In this document: positions 8,195-14,599 of the stretch, piece after piece | How the letters are laid out: each line of letters opens with the position of its first letter | Numbering within the stretch: position 1 is the stretch's first letter | Translations under genes and position numbers: made by a program | Virus record (IMG/VR): IMGVR_UViG_3300010367_000089 | Location: 1 to 24,165 of that record | Length of the DNA: 24,165 bases | Reading direction: 5' to 3' (one strand) | DNA from: a virus | Notes under the pieces: generated by a model | Databases searched by the model: none | What the model was told of the DNA's origin: nothing | The model's input: the letters and a program-made list of their open reading frames with translations, nothing else

Positions 8195-9022
8195 TCAGGA
8201 CTGAAGGCGCTTGGCCAGCAGGTCGGCGACCTTCGCCGCCAGCAGGTCGAGATCCACACCGCCTGCGGCGAGGGAGTTGACCTTGGAGGTCAGTGCCGTC
8301 AGGGCGCTCCCGTTCGCCCGGCCCTGGGCCTCCACGTTCGTCAGGGCCTCGTGCATGTCGTGCTTGTCGCCCGACTTGGTGTTGATGTAGCCCCAGACCT
8401 TCAGGGCAATGGCGTCCATCTCAGCGGCGGTCAAAGCCACGTCTTCCTCCTTCGCGTGAGCCCAGGCCGCGAGGTCCGCGGCCGACAGCGGGCAGAAGTC
8501 CTTGTCCACCGAGCCGGCGCTGTATTGGTGGAACAGCCACTGGTGACTGATCCCCGGCTGGCCGGCGGGGCGGTTCGCGGTGGCGATCCACAGAAAGTCG
8601 CCGTACGGCCCGCTTGGATCACGGTCCAGGTAGTCGGTGTTGCAGTAGGTGCCCACCTGGTGCAAGGGCTGCGTGCCGTGCAGATAGGACAGGAACGCCT
8701 TCTTGTAGGCGGCCTGTCGCGCCTGCGACACGCCCTTGTTGGCCGCGTCGTACCCCTCCCAGTCCAGGACCAGCACGTCGCCGCTCTGCGGCTTGGCGAC
8801 GTTCATGAAGAAGTCGGCCTCGATCACCGGATCGTTAGCCATGTGCGGGTAGTGGTAGTGGCCCACGGTCAGCTTGTGCAGCCGCGCGTACGCCACCTGC
8901 GCGCTCCAGCGCGGATTGACGTACGTCAGGCCCTCCGTGGCCTTGACGAACGCGAACGACAGACCCGTCACATCGGGCGCCGGGGACTGGTACGAGGCCC
9001 AGTCCTGGCCGTAGCAACCCAT
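8195..9022 (-). CDS. Endolysin, GH25-family muramidase, 275 aa
   Basis: Hydrolyses the beta-1,4 bond between N-acetylmuramic acid and N-acetylglucosamine in host peptidoglycan. The GH25 hallmarks are visible: the N-terminal GCYGQDWASYQ with Asp7, FVKATEG with Glu30, the catalytic VLDWEGYD with Asp87 and Glu89, LWIATAN around 144-150, and the closing HQYSAGSVDKD at 165-175. The catalytic domain ends near residue 195. The last 80 residues form a helical Ala/Leu-rich tail (KVNSLAAGGVDLDLLAAKVADLL) that may oligomerise or bind wall; no standard cell-wall repeat is seen. There is no signal peptide, so export needs a holin, which is not found beside it. ATG 9022 follows the terminase stop by 12 bases with AAGGGGA upstream. 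Its position between terminase and portal is unusual. Confidence 0.92.
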   Translation of the reverse strand: MGCYGQDWASYQSPAPDVTGLSFAFVKATEGLTYVNPRWSAQVAYARLHKLTVGHYHYPHMANDPVIEADFFMNVAKPQSGDVLVLDWEGYDAANKGVSQARQAAYKKAFLSYLHGTQPLHQVGTYCNTDYLDRDPSGPYGDFLWIATANRPAGQPGISHQWLFHQYSAGSVDKDFCPLSAADLAAWAHAKEEDVALTAAEMDAIALKVWGYINTKSGDKHDMHEALTNVEAQGRANGSALTALTSKVNSLAAGGVDLDLLAAKVADLLAKRLQS

Positions 9023-9034
9023 CTCGTCCCCTTG

Positions 9035-10975
9035 TCAGAACAGCCCGGACGGGCCGTCAAGGCGCCCGTCCCAGTTGGTGATCTCGCCTGCGGCGAGAGC
9101 CATCTCCAGATCGATCACGATCTGGTTCTCCCGGTCACGAGCGCCCATGAACTCGTTGCTCTCGACATGCCAGCCGCTGCCGCCGTCGAGCATCAGCTCG
9201 CGGCAGCGGATCTCCACGAACCACGCCGCCATGACCGTGTCGGTCAGGTTCTTCGTCTCCGGCGCCCAGCCGCAGAGCTGCTCGATGAAGTTCCGCACCG
9301 GCTCCGACTGCGTCTGAGACGGCAGGCGGATCAGGTTCCGCCCCTCGCGCCATCCCTCGAAGAGGGTGGCCATGCTCGCCACCCCGTAGTCCGGGTCCCA
9401 CTTGTTGGAGTTCGTGTGGTGCCCGGAGATCAGAACGCCGCGGGCGTTCATGTGATCCCGGATCAACCGGTCCTGGACCAGGGACGCCTGATAGGCGTTC
9501 TTCTCGATCCGCCATTCAGAGACGCCGTAGCGGTCGGTGATACGGAACATCTCGGAGCGCAGCTCGTGCGGCAGCATGCCGCGCTTGTTCACGACCTCCA
9601 GCACCCAGCGCACGCCGGTCTGGCGGTCAAGGCCCCAGACCTGGATCGCCGTGCACCCGGCGGCGGCAGGGTCCACCCCGGCAATGACGGTCAAGCCCTC
9701 CATGCCGTACTTGCGGTGCCCGGGCTGGCCGGGCATCAGCCGGCCCGGATACCGGGCCCGGTCCACGCACCCCTGCACATCCTCCTGGGCGAACGTGGAG
9801 TCATCGGCCACCTGGTCCTGCATGTAGACCATCGACCAGTTCCGCGCCCGCATCTTGCGGCGCTTCCTGGCCAGGGCCTCGCCGTGCCACATCGGCCACA
9901 TGCCGTTCCGGGGCCAGCCCTCGGCCTCGGCGACCTTGCGGCCCTTGATGCTCACCGGGGGCCGGTTGGTGACCGGCCACAAGGTTTTCCAGTCCTTCGG
10001 GTCATCCGCATACTCCAGGACGGCCGGCTGCGTCAGGTACGTCCACGGGCTCTCGCCGTCCACGTAGTAGGACGGCTTGAGGATCTCCGAATAGAGATCC
10101 ACGGTCTCCAGGCGGGTCCCGATCAGCAGCATGCGACCACCCGCGTCCGCGACGCGGGTGCCCACTTGGTTCTGCACCCAGTTGATCTGGCTGTCGTACT
10201 GCTGGTGGTTCGTGTGGTCCACGCAGTCATCCATGATGGCCAGGTCGGTACGGGTGCCGTAGATGTGGCCGCCGATCCCGACGGCCTGAACGGTGTAGGC
10301 GGACTCCCCGGAGTCCGCACCGTTGACGCGGATCTTCTCCGCGGCCCAGATGGCGTTCTCGGCGAAGCCGCCCACCGGACCGAAGGTCCGCTGAAGATCC
10401 GCATAGCGCTCGTTCTCCGACAGGCGGTCCTTGATCGCCATCAGGAACCGCTTGGCCATGTCCTGGGTCTTGGACACGAGCAGGATGCGGATGTTCGGGT
10501 CCTGCACGATGCGCCACGTCACGTAGTTGACCGTCAGTGTGGTCGACTTCCCGTGCTCGGGCGGTGTGTTGCACAGCAGTTGGTCCACGTCCCCGCGGAC
10601 GTACCGCTGGGACGGATGCAGGTCGCGGGGCTCCCTGCCCTCCAGCAGGTCGTACCACTGGAGGTGGTGCGTGAACATCTTCGTGTCCAGGTACCGCTCG
10701 CAGAACTCCGGGAAGTCCGGGACCTCCGGGCGCTCCACCACGGAGTCCTCGTCCCGCGCCATCAGCGCGGCCTCGGCCATGACCCGGAAGTTCGCGTCGG
10801 TCTTCTTGTAGTACGCGAACGTGGACTCCCCGCGCTGAGCGGCCTCACAGGCCCGCTTGACGGTCAGGCCGGACCTGATGCCGGCCAGGATGATGTCCTT
10901 CGCATGCTTGCTGGACCGCTCGCTCCTGCGGCGGTCCCGGGAGGGCGTGGCTCCTGCCACGACTCTGACGGCCAC
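9035..10975 (-). CDS. terL: Terminase large subunit with N-terminal TerS-like HTH, 646 aa
   Basis: ATP-driven motor and nuclease that packages DNA through the portal. Visible motifs are the Walker A PPEHGKSTT at 138-146, Walker B DLAIMDD at 244-250, the coupling segment LLIGTRL at 283-289, and the RNase H-like nuclease start IAGVDPAAAG with Asp435, followed by an acidic residue in EWRIEKN (Glu491) and DPDYGVASM near 527-535. Residues 30-70 (IRSGLTVKRACEAAQRGESTFAYY, DANF) resemble the helix-turn-helix that small terminase subunits use to recognise DNA. The start is GTG 10975, with AGGGGG upstream. No separate small subunit is in the window. It is the first gene of the minus-strand late operon and faces the structured region. 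Confidence 0.93.
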   Translation of the reverse strand: MAVRVVAGATPSRDRRRSERSSKHAKDIILAGIRSGLTVKRACEAAQRGESTFAYYKKTDANFRVMAEAALMARDEDSVVERPEVPDFPEFCERYLDTKMFTHHLQWYDLLEGREPRDLHPSQRYVRGDVDQLLCNTPPEHGKSTTLTVNYVTWRIVQDPNIRILLVSKTQDMAKRFLMAIKDRLSENERYADLQRTFGPVGGFAENAIWAAEKIRVNGADSGESAYTVQAVGIGGHIYGTRTDLAIMDDCVDHTNHQQYDSQINWVQNQVGTRVADAGGRMLLIGTRLETVDLYSEILKPSYYVDGESPWTYLTQPAVLEYADDPKDWKTLWPVTNRPPVSIKGRKVAEAEGWPRNGMWPMWHGEALARKRRKMRARNWSMVYMQDQVADDSTFAQEDVQGCVDRARYPGRLMPGQPGHRKYGMEGLTVIAGVDPAAAGCTAIQVWGLDRQTGVRWVLEVVNKRGMLPHELRSEMFRITDRYGVSEWRIEKNAYQASLVQDRLIRDHMNARGVLISGHHTNSNKWDPDYGVASMATLFEGWREGRNLIRLPSQTQSEPVRNFIEQLCGWAPETKNLTDTVMAAWFVEIRCRELMLDGGSGWHVESNEFMGARDRENQIVIDLEMALAAGEITNWDGRLDGPSGLF

Positions 10976-10987
10976 TGCACCCCCTGG

Positions 10988-11011
10988 CTGCTAGCACTTC
11001 GGTGCTAGCAG
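10988..11011. promoter_or_regulatory. Perfect 10-bp hairpin just upstream of the terminase start
   Basis: CTGCTAGCAC and GTGCTAGCAG flank a TTCG loop; on the plus strand this is a C(UUCG)G tetraloop. It ends 13 bases before the terminase GTG. On the minus strand it would lie in the terminase leader, next to the ribosome site, and could control translation or mark RNA processing. As DNA it is a 20-bp dyad that could be an operator or part of a packaging site. Confidence 0.6.
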
Positions 11012-11040
11012 TGTACGGGCCCGAGGGTGAACCCCGGGTC

Positions 11041-11110
11041 TTTGTAAGAACCGACCAAGAATCGGGCGCGATTCTTGTAGGAACCTACAAACTTTGGAAA
11101 TTCTCAAAGT
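11041..11110. promoter_or_regulatory. AT-richer control block with three abutting dyads
   Basis: Three inverted repeats lie side by side. CAAGAATCG/CGATTCTTG at 11056-11077 has a 4-base centre. TTGTAGG/CCTACAA at 11075-11090 has a 2-base centre and overlaps the first. ACTTTG/CAAAGT at 11091-11110 has an 8-base centre. TTGTAAGAACC at 11042-11052 also repeats as TTGTAGGAACC at 11075-11085 with one change. This cluster, between a minus-strand late operon and plus-strand transcription, looks like operator sites for a phage regulator or origin-type repeats. No protein that binds it can be named. Confidence 0.6.
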
Positions 11111-11136
11111 CGCTGTCCGAAATGCCAGATTTGGGC

Positions 11137-11164
11137 TTGACGCGTTTGAGTACCCTCATAGAGG
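11137..11164 (+). promoter_or_regulatory. Candidate sigma70-type promoter reading into the structured region
   Basis: TTGACG at 11137-11142, 16 bases, then TAGAGG at 11159-11164. The -35 is close to consensus; the -10 fits the actinobacterial TANNNT pattern only partly. It lies just after the dyad cluster and immediately before the first hairpins of the putative non-coding RNA. Transcription would start near 11171. Confidence 0.45.
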
Positions 11165-12240
11165 GCGCGCCAGCGCCCCCCGGTATTGAGCGGCCATCAA
11201 GGCCGCTCGCAGGGACAGCGCGTCCCCGTCAGAGGGACGCGCAGGGCGCCCCACCTGGGGCGCGAGAAGCCGGGGGGGCTCGCCCCCCCTGGCAACCCCC
11301 CGTCGGGAATCGGGGGGTGCTGAAAAGCACAATCCCCCCCGATTCCCTCAAGAGAGACGGCAGAGCTCTCTCGGATCCGTCGGCCTTCAGGCCGACACTG
11401 TGACGTCTGGGCCACACCCTGAGGGGTGGACCAGTCCAGTCCAGGGCCCCAGGGTTTAACACCCTGGGGTCAAGAGAGCGCCTTCAGGCGCTCACATGAG
11501 CACGAGAGACCATGATCCCGCTCATATGAGCGGGATGCAGAGGGCCCTGGACTGGAGCGTGAGCGACAGTCCACCCCCTCTGACCTGCACCTATCGGTGC
11601 AGAGGGGTGGCCAGTCGCATGGTGTGGTCCACCAGGACCACACACGGTGTGCCTGTCGGCACCGCTGAGCCTGCCCATCAGGGCAGGCTCTCTGTGCGTG
11701 TGGATCATGCGATGCCACACCTGCGGTGTGGTCATCGCGCCTGCGTGCCTTCGGCACACCGAGCGGCCTGAGGGCCGCTCACTGGGGGGCTGATCGCTTT
11801 GCGATCAAGCTCCCGGCCATCAGGGGTCCAGCCGGAGGGCTGGCCCCCCTTCTTGCCGATCGCAGTACCGCCAGCCCCCTTGGAGGGGGCTACGGCGGAA
11901 GGGGGTGGATGTGTCGGCCTGATGGCCGACCATGCGAGCCGCCTTCGGCGGCTCTCTGTGCCTGTCACGCAAAACGATCATGGCTGTGCCGGCACAGCGC
12001 CGGTCGGGGGAAAAGGATCTTCGACCCCCGCAGCGGACGGGCCCTTGCCCGCCGTACGGGCGCACGAGGGCCCCTCAGGGGCCCGTACAACCCCCGTGAA
12101 CCCCGGTGGGTCCAACTCCGCGCACGCCATGCGTGCGGGTCGCACGGCGGCACACAGCCGCTTCAGCGGCCCGGATGATCGTTTGGCCCGCAGATGGGCC
12201 ATGGATGTCCGTCCCGGACGCATCATGCACGTGCATGTGT
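11165..12240 (+). ncRNA. Putative large structured non-coding RNA, block A (back-to-back hairpins)
   Basis: About 1.08 kb with no credible gene and more than 20 hairpins, most perfect. Examples: 11188-11208 (8 bp), 11218-11242 (9 bp), 11246-11263 (7 bp), 11305-11347 (13 bp, capped by an inner stem with a GAAA loop), 11379-11396 (7 bp, TTCA loop), 11447-11469 (9 bp), 11476-11493 (7 bp, TTCA loop), 11515-11536 (9 bp), 11622-11643 (9 bp), 11667-11690 (10 bp, ATCA loop), 11709-11738 (13 bp, one bulge), 11761-11780 (8 bp), 11785-11814 (two-tier), 11868-11898 (8+5 bp), 11913-11930 (7 bp), 11936-11954 (8 bp), 12121-12137 (7 bp) and 12157-12170 (TTCA loop). Bases 11436-11449 pair with 11542-11555 over 14 bp, closing a multibranch domain. 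Loop types favour plus-strand RNA. Exact ends are unknown. Alternatives are a replication origin or packaging region. Confidence 0.6.
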
Positions 12241-12359
12241 GCGCACGCTCACAACGGAACCGCTGGTCACTGGCGGTGAGTTCACCGGAGAGCCATGATC
12301 ATCTTCACCTTTGCCAACGCTTTACCCGTGGGGCTATTGCTCCGCGGATGGGTCAATGA

Positions 12360-12745
12360 CAAAGTCGTGTCATCGCCACCGGGGAACCCCGCAAGGGGGG
12401 AACCGGCCAGAGCGGTGAGACCTTGAGATGACACTGCGCCTCACGGCGTACGAGGGTGCCGGAGCCTGAGATCCGGACAGCTGACAGGTAGCTAAGTGGC
12501 TTGTGGGTAGCGCACCGACGGTGCGCGAGAGGTGAGCCAGCGGACCTAACCGATCCGTGACTGAAGCCGAACCGCCTAGGCAGCCGCGCAGAGAGCCGGA
12601 GTACCCGGCAGTGCGCAGAGCAACACCAACGACGTGCAGGGCCCCCGTCCTCCGACCCCCGCAAGGGGGAGACGGACCGACCCGGGGCCCTGCCTCGTCA
12701 AGTGCGCACGGTCGGTACCGTGCGTGCCTGTCGAGAGCCACCGAT
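12360..12745 (+). ncRNA. Putative structured RNA, block B, with GNRA-capped stems
   Basis: A second folded block that may be a separate RNA or the 3' domain of block A. GTGTCATC at 12367-12374 pairs with GATGACAC at 12428-12435 and encloses a very regular hairpin at 12379-12406: stem CCGG/CCGG, a symmetric internal loop GGAA/GGAA, stem CCCC/GGGG, and a GCAA tetraloop. GCGCACC/GGTGCGC with loop GAC lies at 12510-12526. At 12636-12693 a 10-bp stem (GCAGGGCCCC and complement) encloses a second GCAA-capped stem at 12656-12669. CGCACGGT/ACCGTGCG lies at 12705-12724. No reading frame of credible composition crosses it. It ends just before the leader of the 12767 gene, so it could also be that gene's long 5' leader. 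The intervening 12241-12359 is less structured and somewhat AT-richer. Confidence 0.55.
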
Positions 12746-12750
12746 CGACT

Positions 12751-12757
12751 GGAGAGG
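12751..12757 (+). promoter_or_regulatory. Start-associated leader word GGAGAGG (first of six)
   Basis: The ribosome site of the 12767 gene. The identical 7-mer occurs before each operon-leading gene in this arm: 12751, 13288, 13839, 14593, 15752 and 17283, at 5 to 10 bases from the ATG. It is longer than a plain Shine-Dalgarno and is not shared by the later leaders at 19279, 20832 and 22604. Confidence 0.65.
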
Positions 12758-12766
12758 GTTGATCAC

Positions 12767-13189
12767 ATGGACCTGAACGAGCACACGGAGAACGGGATCA
12801 CCTACCGCGTAGGTGACCGGGTGGTCAGCGCCCCCGGGCGCAGCGACCACGAGGACGAGCCGAACCTGACGGGCCGACTCGTGAGCATCACGGCCGACAG
12901 CGACGGCGAGGCCACCTATTGGATCACTTGGTCCGGGGCCGGCAAAGCCGATGCACAGGGACCGGGCGACTTCACGATCCTTCCCGCCGACGGCGGTGTC
13001 ACATCCGAGCAGATCAGCGAGGCGCGCAACTGGATCGCGGACGCGTACCCGCAGAACCCGCTGGACATGAGCGACACGCACCCGGTGTACAGCGAGAGCG
13101 CGGAGAGCGTGCAGCGCTTCGTGGACCGCCGGTATCCCGGCGGCTGGCCCGCGTTCGTCGCGGAGTGCTGCACCTACGTGCAGCTCTAG
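12767..13189 (+). CDS. Hypothetical protein, 140 aa, SH3-barrel-like N-terminus
   Basis: First plus-strand gene after the structured region. ATG 12767 is chosen because GGAGAGG stands nine bases upstream and the preceding open frame lies in the hairpin block. The first 75 residues (NGITYRVGDRVVSAPGRSDH, then GRLVSI and TYWITWSG) have the short-strand pattern of a small SH3-like barrel, as in proteins that read V-x-V-G-D-R-V followed by a strand. The second half (EQISEARNWIADAYPQNPLD and VQRFVDRRYPGGWPAFVAEC) is helical and resembles small proteins of Streptomyces phages. Function unknown. It is followed at once by regulatory hairpin module 1, so it is probably its own transcription or processing unit. 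Confidence 0.85.
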   Translation: MDLNEHTENGITYRVGDRVVSAPGRSDHEDEPNLTGRLVSITADSDGEATYWITWSGAGKADAQGPGDFTILPADGGVTSEQISEARNWIADAYPQNPLDMSDTHPVYSESAESVQRFVDRRYPGGWPAFVAECCTYVQL

Positions 13190-13203
13190 CCCGTAGAGCG
13201 GTC

Positions 13204-13294
13204 GGGCGTACGGCTTCACCTCCGTACGCCCCATCAGTCCTACGGACTGGCCCCCGACGGCATCGGGGGCGCATCACATGATCCAGAGGAGAGG
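13204..13294 (+). promoter_or_regulatory. Leader module 1: three hairpins plus GGAGAGG
   Basis: Hairpin A is GGGCGTACGG/CCGTACGCCC (13204-13231, 8-base loop). The TAC hairpin is CAGTCC/GGACTG with triloop TAC (13235-13249). Hairpin C is GCCCCCGA/TCGGGGGC with loop CGGCA (13250-13270). GGAGAGG follows at 13288-13294, six bases before the ATG. The same order recurs in modules 2 and 3 with different stems. Confidence 0.7.
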
Positions 13295-13300
13295 CTGATC

Positions 13301-13495
13301 ATGAGCAGTGAATGGCGCGAGGAGCGCTGTGAGGACTGCGGCGAGACATTCGAGCGCCGCTGGGTCACCAAAACCCACAAGATCGGTGCGCCGATACCCG
13401 CCGGGTACCGCACCGAACGGCGCGGCAACTCGTGGAGCACGATCGCCGCTCCCACAAGCGACGCGTCCCTTTGTCTGTGCGATACGGCGGCGTGA
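13301..13495 (+). CDS. Small zinc-ribbon-like protein, 64 aa
   Basis: ATG 13301 follows GGAGAGG by six bases. The protein begins MSSEWREERCEDCGETFERR; Cys10 and Cys13 form a CxxC knuckle and a second pair (CLC) stands near residues 58-60, so a single zinc ribbon is possible. The middle (HKIGAPIPAGYRTERRGNSW) is basic. It overlaps the next gene by four bases (GTGA) and the two form a coupled pair of Cys-pair proteins. Function unknown. Confidence 0.75.
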   Translation: MSSEWREERCEDCGETFERRWVTKTHKIGAPIPAGYRTERRGNSWSTIAAPTSDASLCLCDTAA

Positions 13496-13746
13496 TCGTG
13501 TCCCCGGAGGATGAGATTCAGGCCGAAGCTGACGCCCGTGGCGTCAAGCTCATCGGCTTCAATCAAGGCGGCCTGTCCTTCCGCAGCGAAACGCTGCACG
13601 TATGTGCGGTGTGCTGGCATCAGACCGAAGCAACCTTTGCCGCATCCAGCGTGACGCACCGGATCTTGAATCGCTCCATGAACCCGGTCACGGACATCGG
13701 CTTGTGCGTGCGGTGCTGGAGTGAGCTTCTGCGAGAGAGCACCTGA
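13492..13746 (+). CDS. Small protein with two CxxC knuckles, 84 aa
   Basis: The frame is open from an ATG at 13432, but GTG 13492 overlaps the stop of the previous gene as GTGA, the usual coupling in this phage, and I choose it; GTG 13498 is also possible. The protein begins MIVSPEDEIQAEADARGVKL and carries CAVC near residue 38 and CVRC near residue 73, spaced as in a zinc ribbon. Between them lies a mixed helix-strand segment. It may bind nucleic acid; no family is recognised. Confidence 0.75.
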   Translation: MIVSPEDEIQAEADARGVKLIGFNQGGLSFRSETLHVCAVCWHQTEATFAASSVTHRILNRSMNPVTDIGLCVRCWSELLREST

Positions 13747-13753
13747 TCTGCCG

Positions 13754-13845
13754 GACAGTCGGGCGCACGTCCGAAGACGTGCGCTCTGTCGGTCTTACAG
13801 ACCACCGCCGGACGGCATCCGGCGGCACATGAACCGTAGGAGAGG
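13754..13845 (+). promoter_or_regulatory. Leader module 2: three hairpins plus GGAGAGG
   Basis: GACAG/CTGTC (13754-13758 and 13786-13790) encloses hairpin A, GCGCACGTC/GACGTGCGC with loop CGAA (13763-13784). The TAC hairpin is GGTCT/AGACC with triloop TAC (13791-13803). Hairpin C is CCGCCGGA/TCCGGCGG with loop CGGCA (13805-13825). GGAGAGG follows at 13839-13845. Loops TAC and CGGCA match module 1 while stems differ by compensating changes. Confidence 0.7.
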
Positions 13846-13852
13846 ACGGGAC

Positions 13853-14326
13853 ATGATCCGATACGAGGACGACGACACCGCCATTGCCCGCGCGCTGAAC
13901 GCGCTGGGTGAGGGCGAGATCATCGACCACGGCACTGCGCGTGCCATCGCGTCGCAGTACAACGACTACCGAACCGCTCACTTCGTGAACACCGGGTACA
14001 TCCCGCAGGGCGCTCAGTGGCTCATGAGCGCCATCCGGCGCGGAGTGAGCCCCGCAGACCTCAAGCAGGGCGCGGACGCGCTCAACGCGCTTACGGCCTA
14101 TCTGGTGAGCCGTGAGGAGAGCCACGACACGGGCCGCGTCCCCGGCTGGTCCGACATGTGGGTGCCCAAGCACGTGGACTACCCGCACCAGGATGGCGCG
14201 CTGGACACGTGCTGGTGCTTCGACGGGGACGATCAGTGCGAAGAGTGCGGCTGGGAAGCGCGCAACTGCGCGTGCGGCGACGCGGGCACCGGTCACGGTG
14301 CCTACGAGTACCGGTCGGGGCACTGA
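13853..14326 (+). CDS. Hypothetical protein, 157 aa, Cys-rich C-terminus
   Basis: ATG 13853 stands seven bases after GGAGAGG; the longer open frame upstream runs through the hairpin module and is not credible. The first 100 residues (MIRYEDDDTAIARALNALGE onward) look helical, with IIDHGTARAIASQYNDYRTA and SAIRRGVSPADLKQGADAL resembling small helical domains. The last 45 residues hold CWCF, CEEC and CAC clusters, suggesting a zinc-binding tail. No family recognised. The next small gene starts two bases after its stop. Confidence 0.82.
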   Translation: MIRYEDDDTAIARALNALGEGEIIDHGTARAIASQYNDYRTAHFVNTGYIPQGAQWLMSAIRRGVSPADLKQGADALNALTAYLVSREESHDTGRVPGWSDMWVPKHVDYPHQDGALDTCWCFDGDDQCEECGWEARNCACGDAGTGHGAYEYRSGH

Positions 14327-14328
14327 CC

Positions 14329-14472
14329 ATGTCCCCCGAGCAGCTTGACCGCGTGATCGCGGTCGCAACCGAGCGCTACCGCGCTCTCACCCCGGCGGAT
14401 CACCGCCGCATGCGCCGTGAGGCGCGCTGGGGCGCGGTACGCGCCTGGCTCCGCTGGATCCTGCACATCTGA
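14329..14472 (+). CDS. Small basic protein, 47 aa
   Basis: ATG 14329 is two bases after the preceding stop, in the same operon. The protein (MSPEQLDRVIAVATERYRAL, then a run rich in Arg and Trp ending LRWILHI) is basic and wholly helical in appearance; the last 15 residues are amphipathic with three Trp. It could bind nucleic acid or associate with the membrane. The ribosome site is poor, so coupling is probable. Confidence 0.6.
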   Translation: MSPEQLDRVIAVATERYRALTPADHRRMRREARWGAVRAWLRWILHI

Positions 14473-14487
14473 GCCTGCCGGCGCACC

Positions 14488-14599
14488 GGGTCCGCACGCT
14501 GTGCGGGCCCCTTTGCGCTTACAGCGCACAAGCGAGCACCCCGGGCGACTCACGCCGCGGCATCCCGGGGTGCTCTTTCGGTCCCCCGAACTGGAGAGG
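14488..14599 (+). promoter_or_regulatory. Leader module 3: three hairpins, terminator-like, plus GGAGAGG
   Basis: Hairpin A is GGGTCCGCAC/GTGCGGGCCC, 10 bp with one G-U, loop GCT (14488-14510). The TAC hairpin is TGCGCT/AGCGCA with triloop TAC (14514-14528). Hairpin C is 12 bp (GAGCACCCCGGG at 14534-14545 with 14564-14575) and its loop ends GCGGCAT, recalling the CGGCA loop of the other modules. TCTTTCGG after hairpin C makes it terminator-like. GGAGAGG is at 14593-14599. Confidence 0.65.

Noticed and set aside
8351-11008. Plus-strand open frame of 885 codons opposite endolysin and terminase
   Set aside because: Antisense to two genes with clear catalytic motifs; high-GC third-position artefact.
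11002-11403. Open frame of 133 codons at the start of the structured region
   Set aside because: Its sequence is made of perfect hairpins, it has no ribosome site, and the protein has no reasonable fold or conservation sign.
11165-12240. CRISPR array
   Set aside because: The repeats are different inverted repeats with tight spacing, not identical direct repeats with regular unique spacers.
11799-12359. Open frame of 186 codons within the structured region
   Set aside because: Overlaps many perfect stems in a way that explains the base composition; no ribosome site.
12360-12745. Self-splicing group I or group II intron, RNase P RNA or tmRNA
   Set aside because: I looked for their conserved core sequences and tRNA-like ends and did not find them; no interrupted gene flanks the block.
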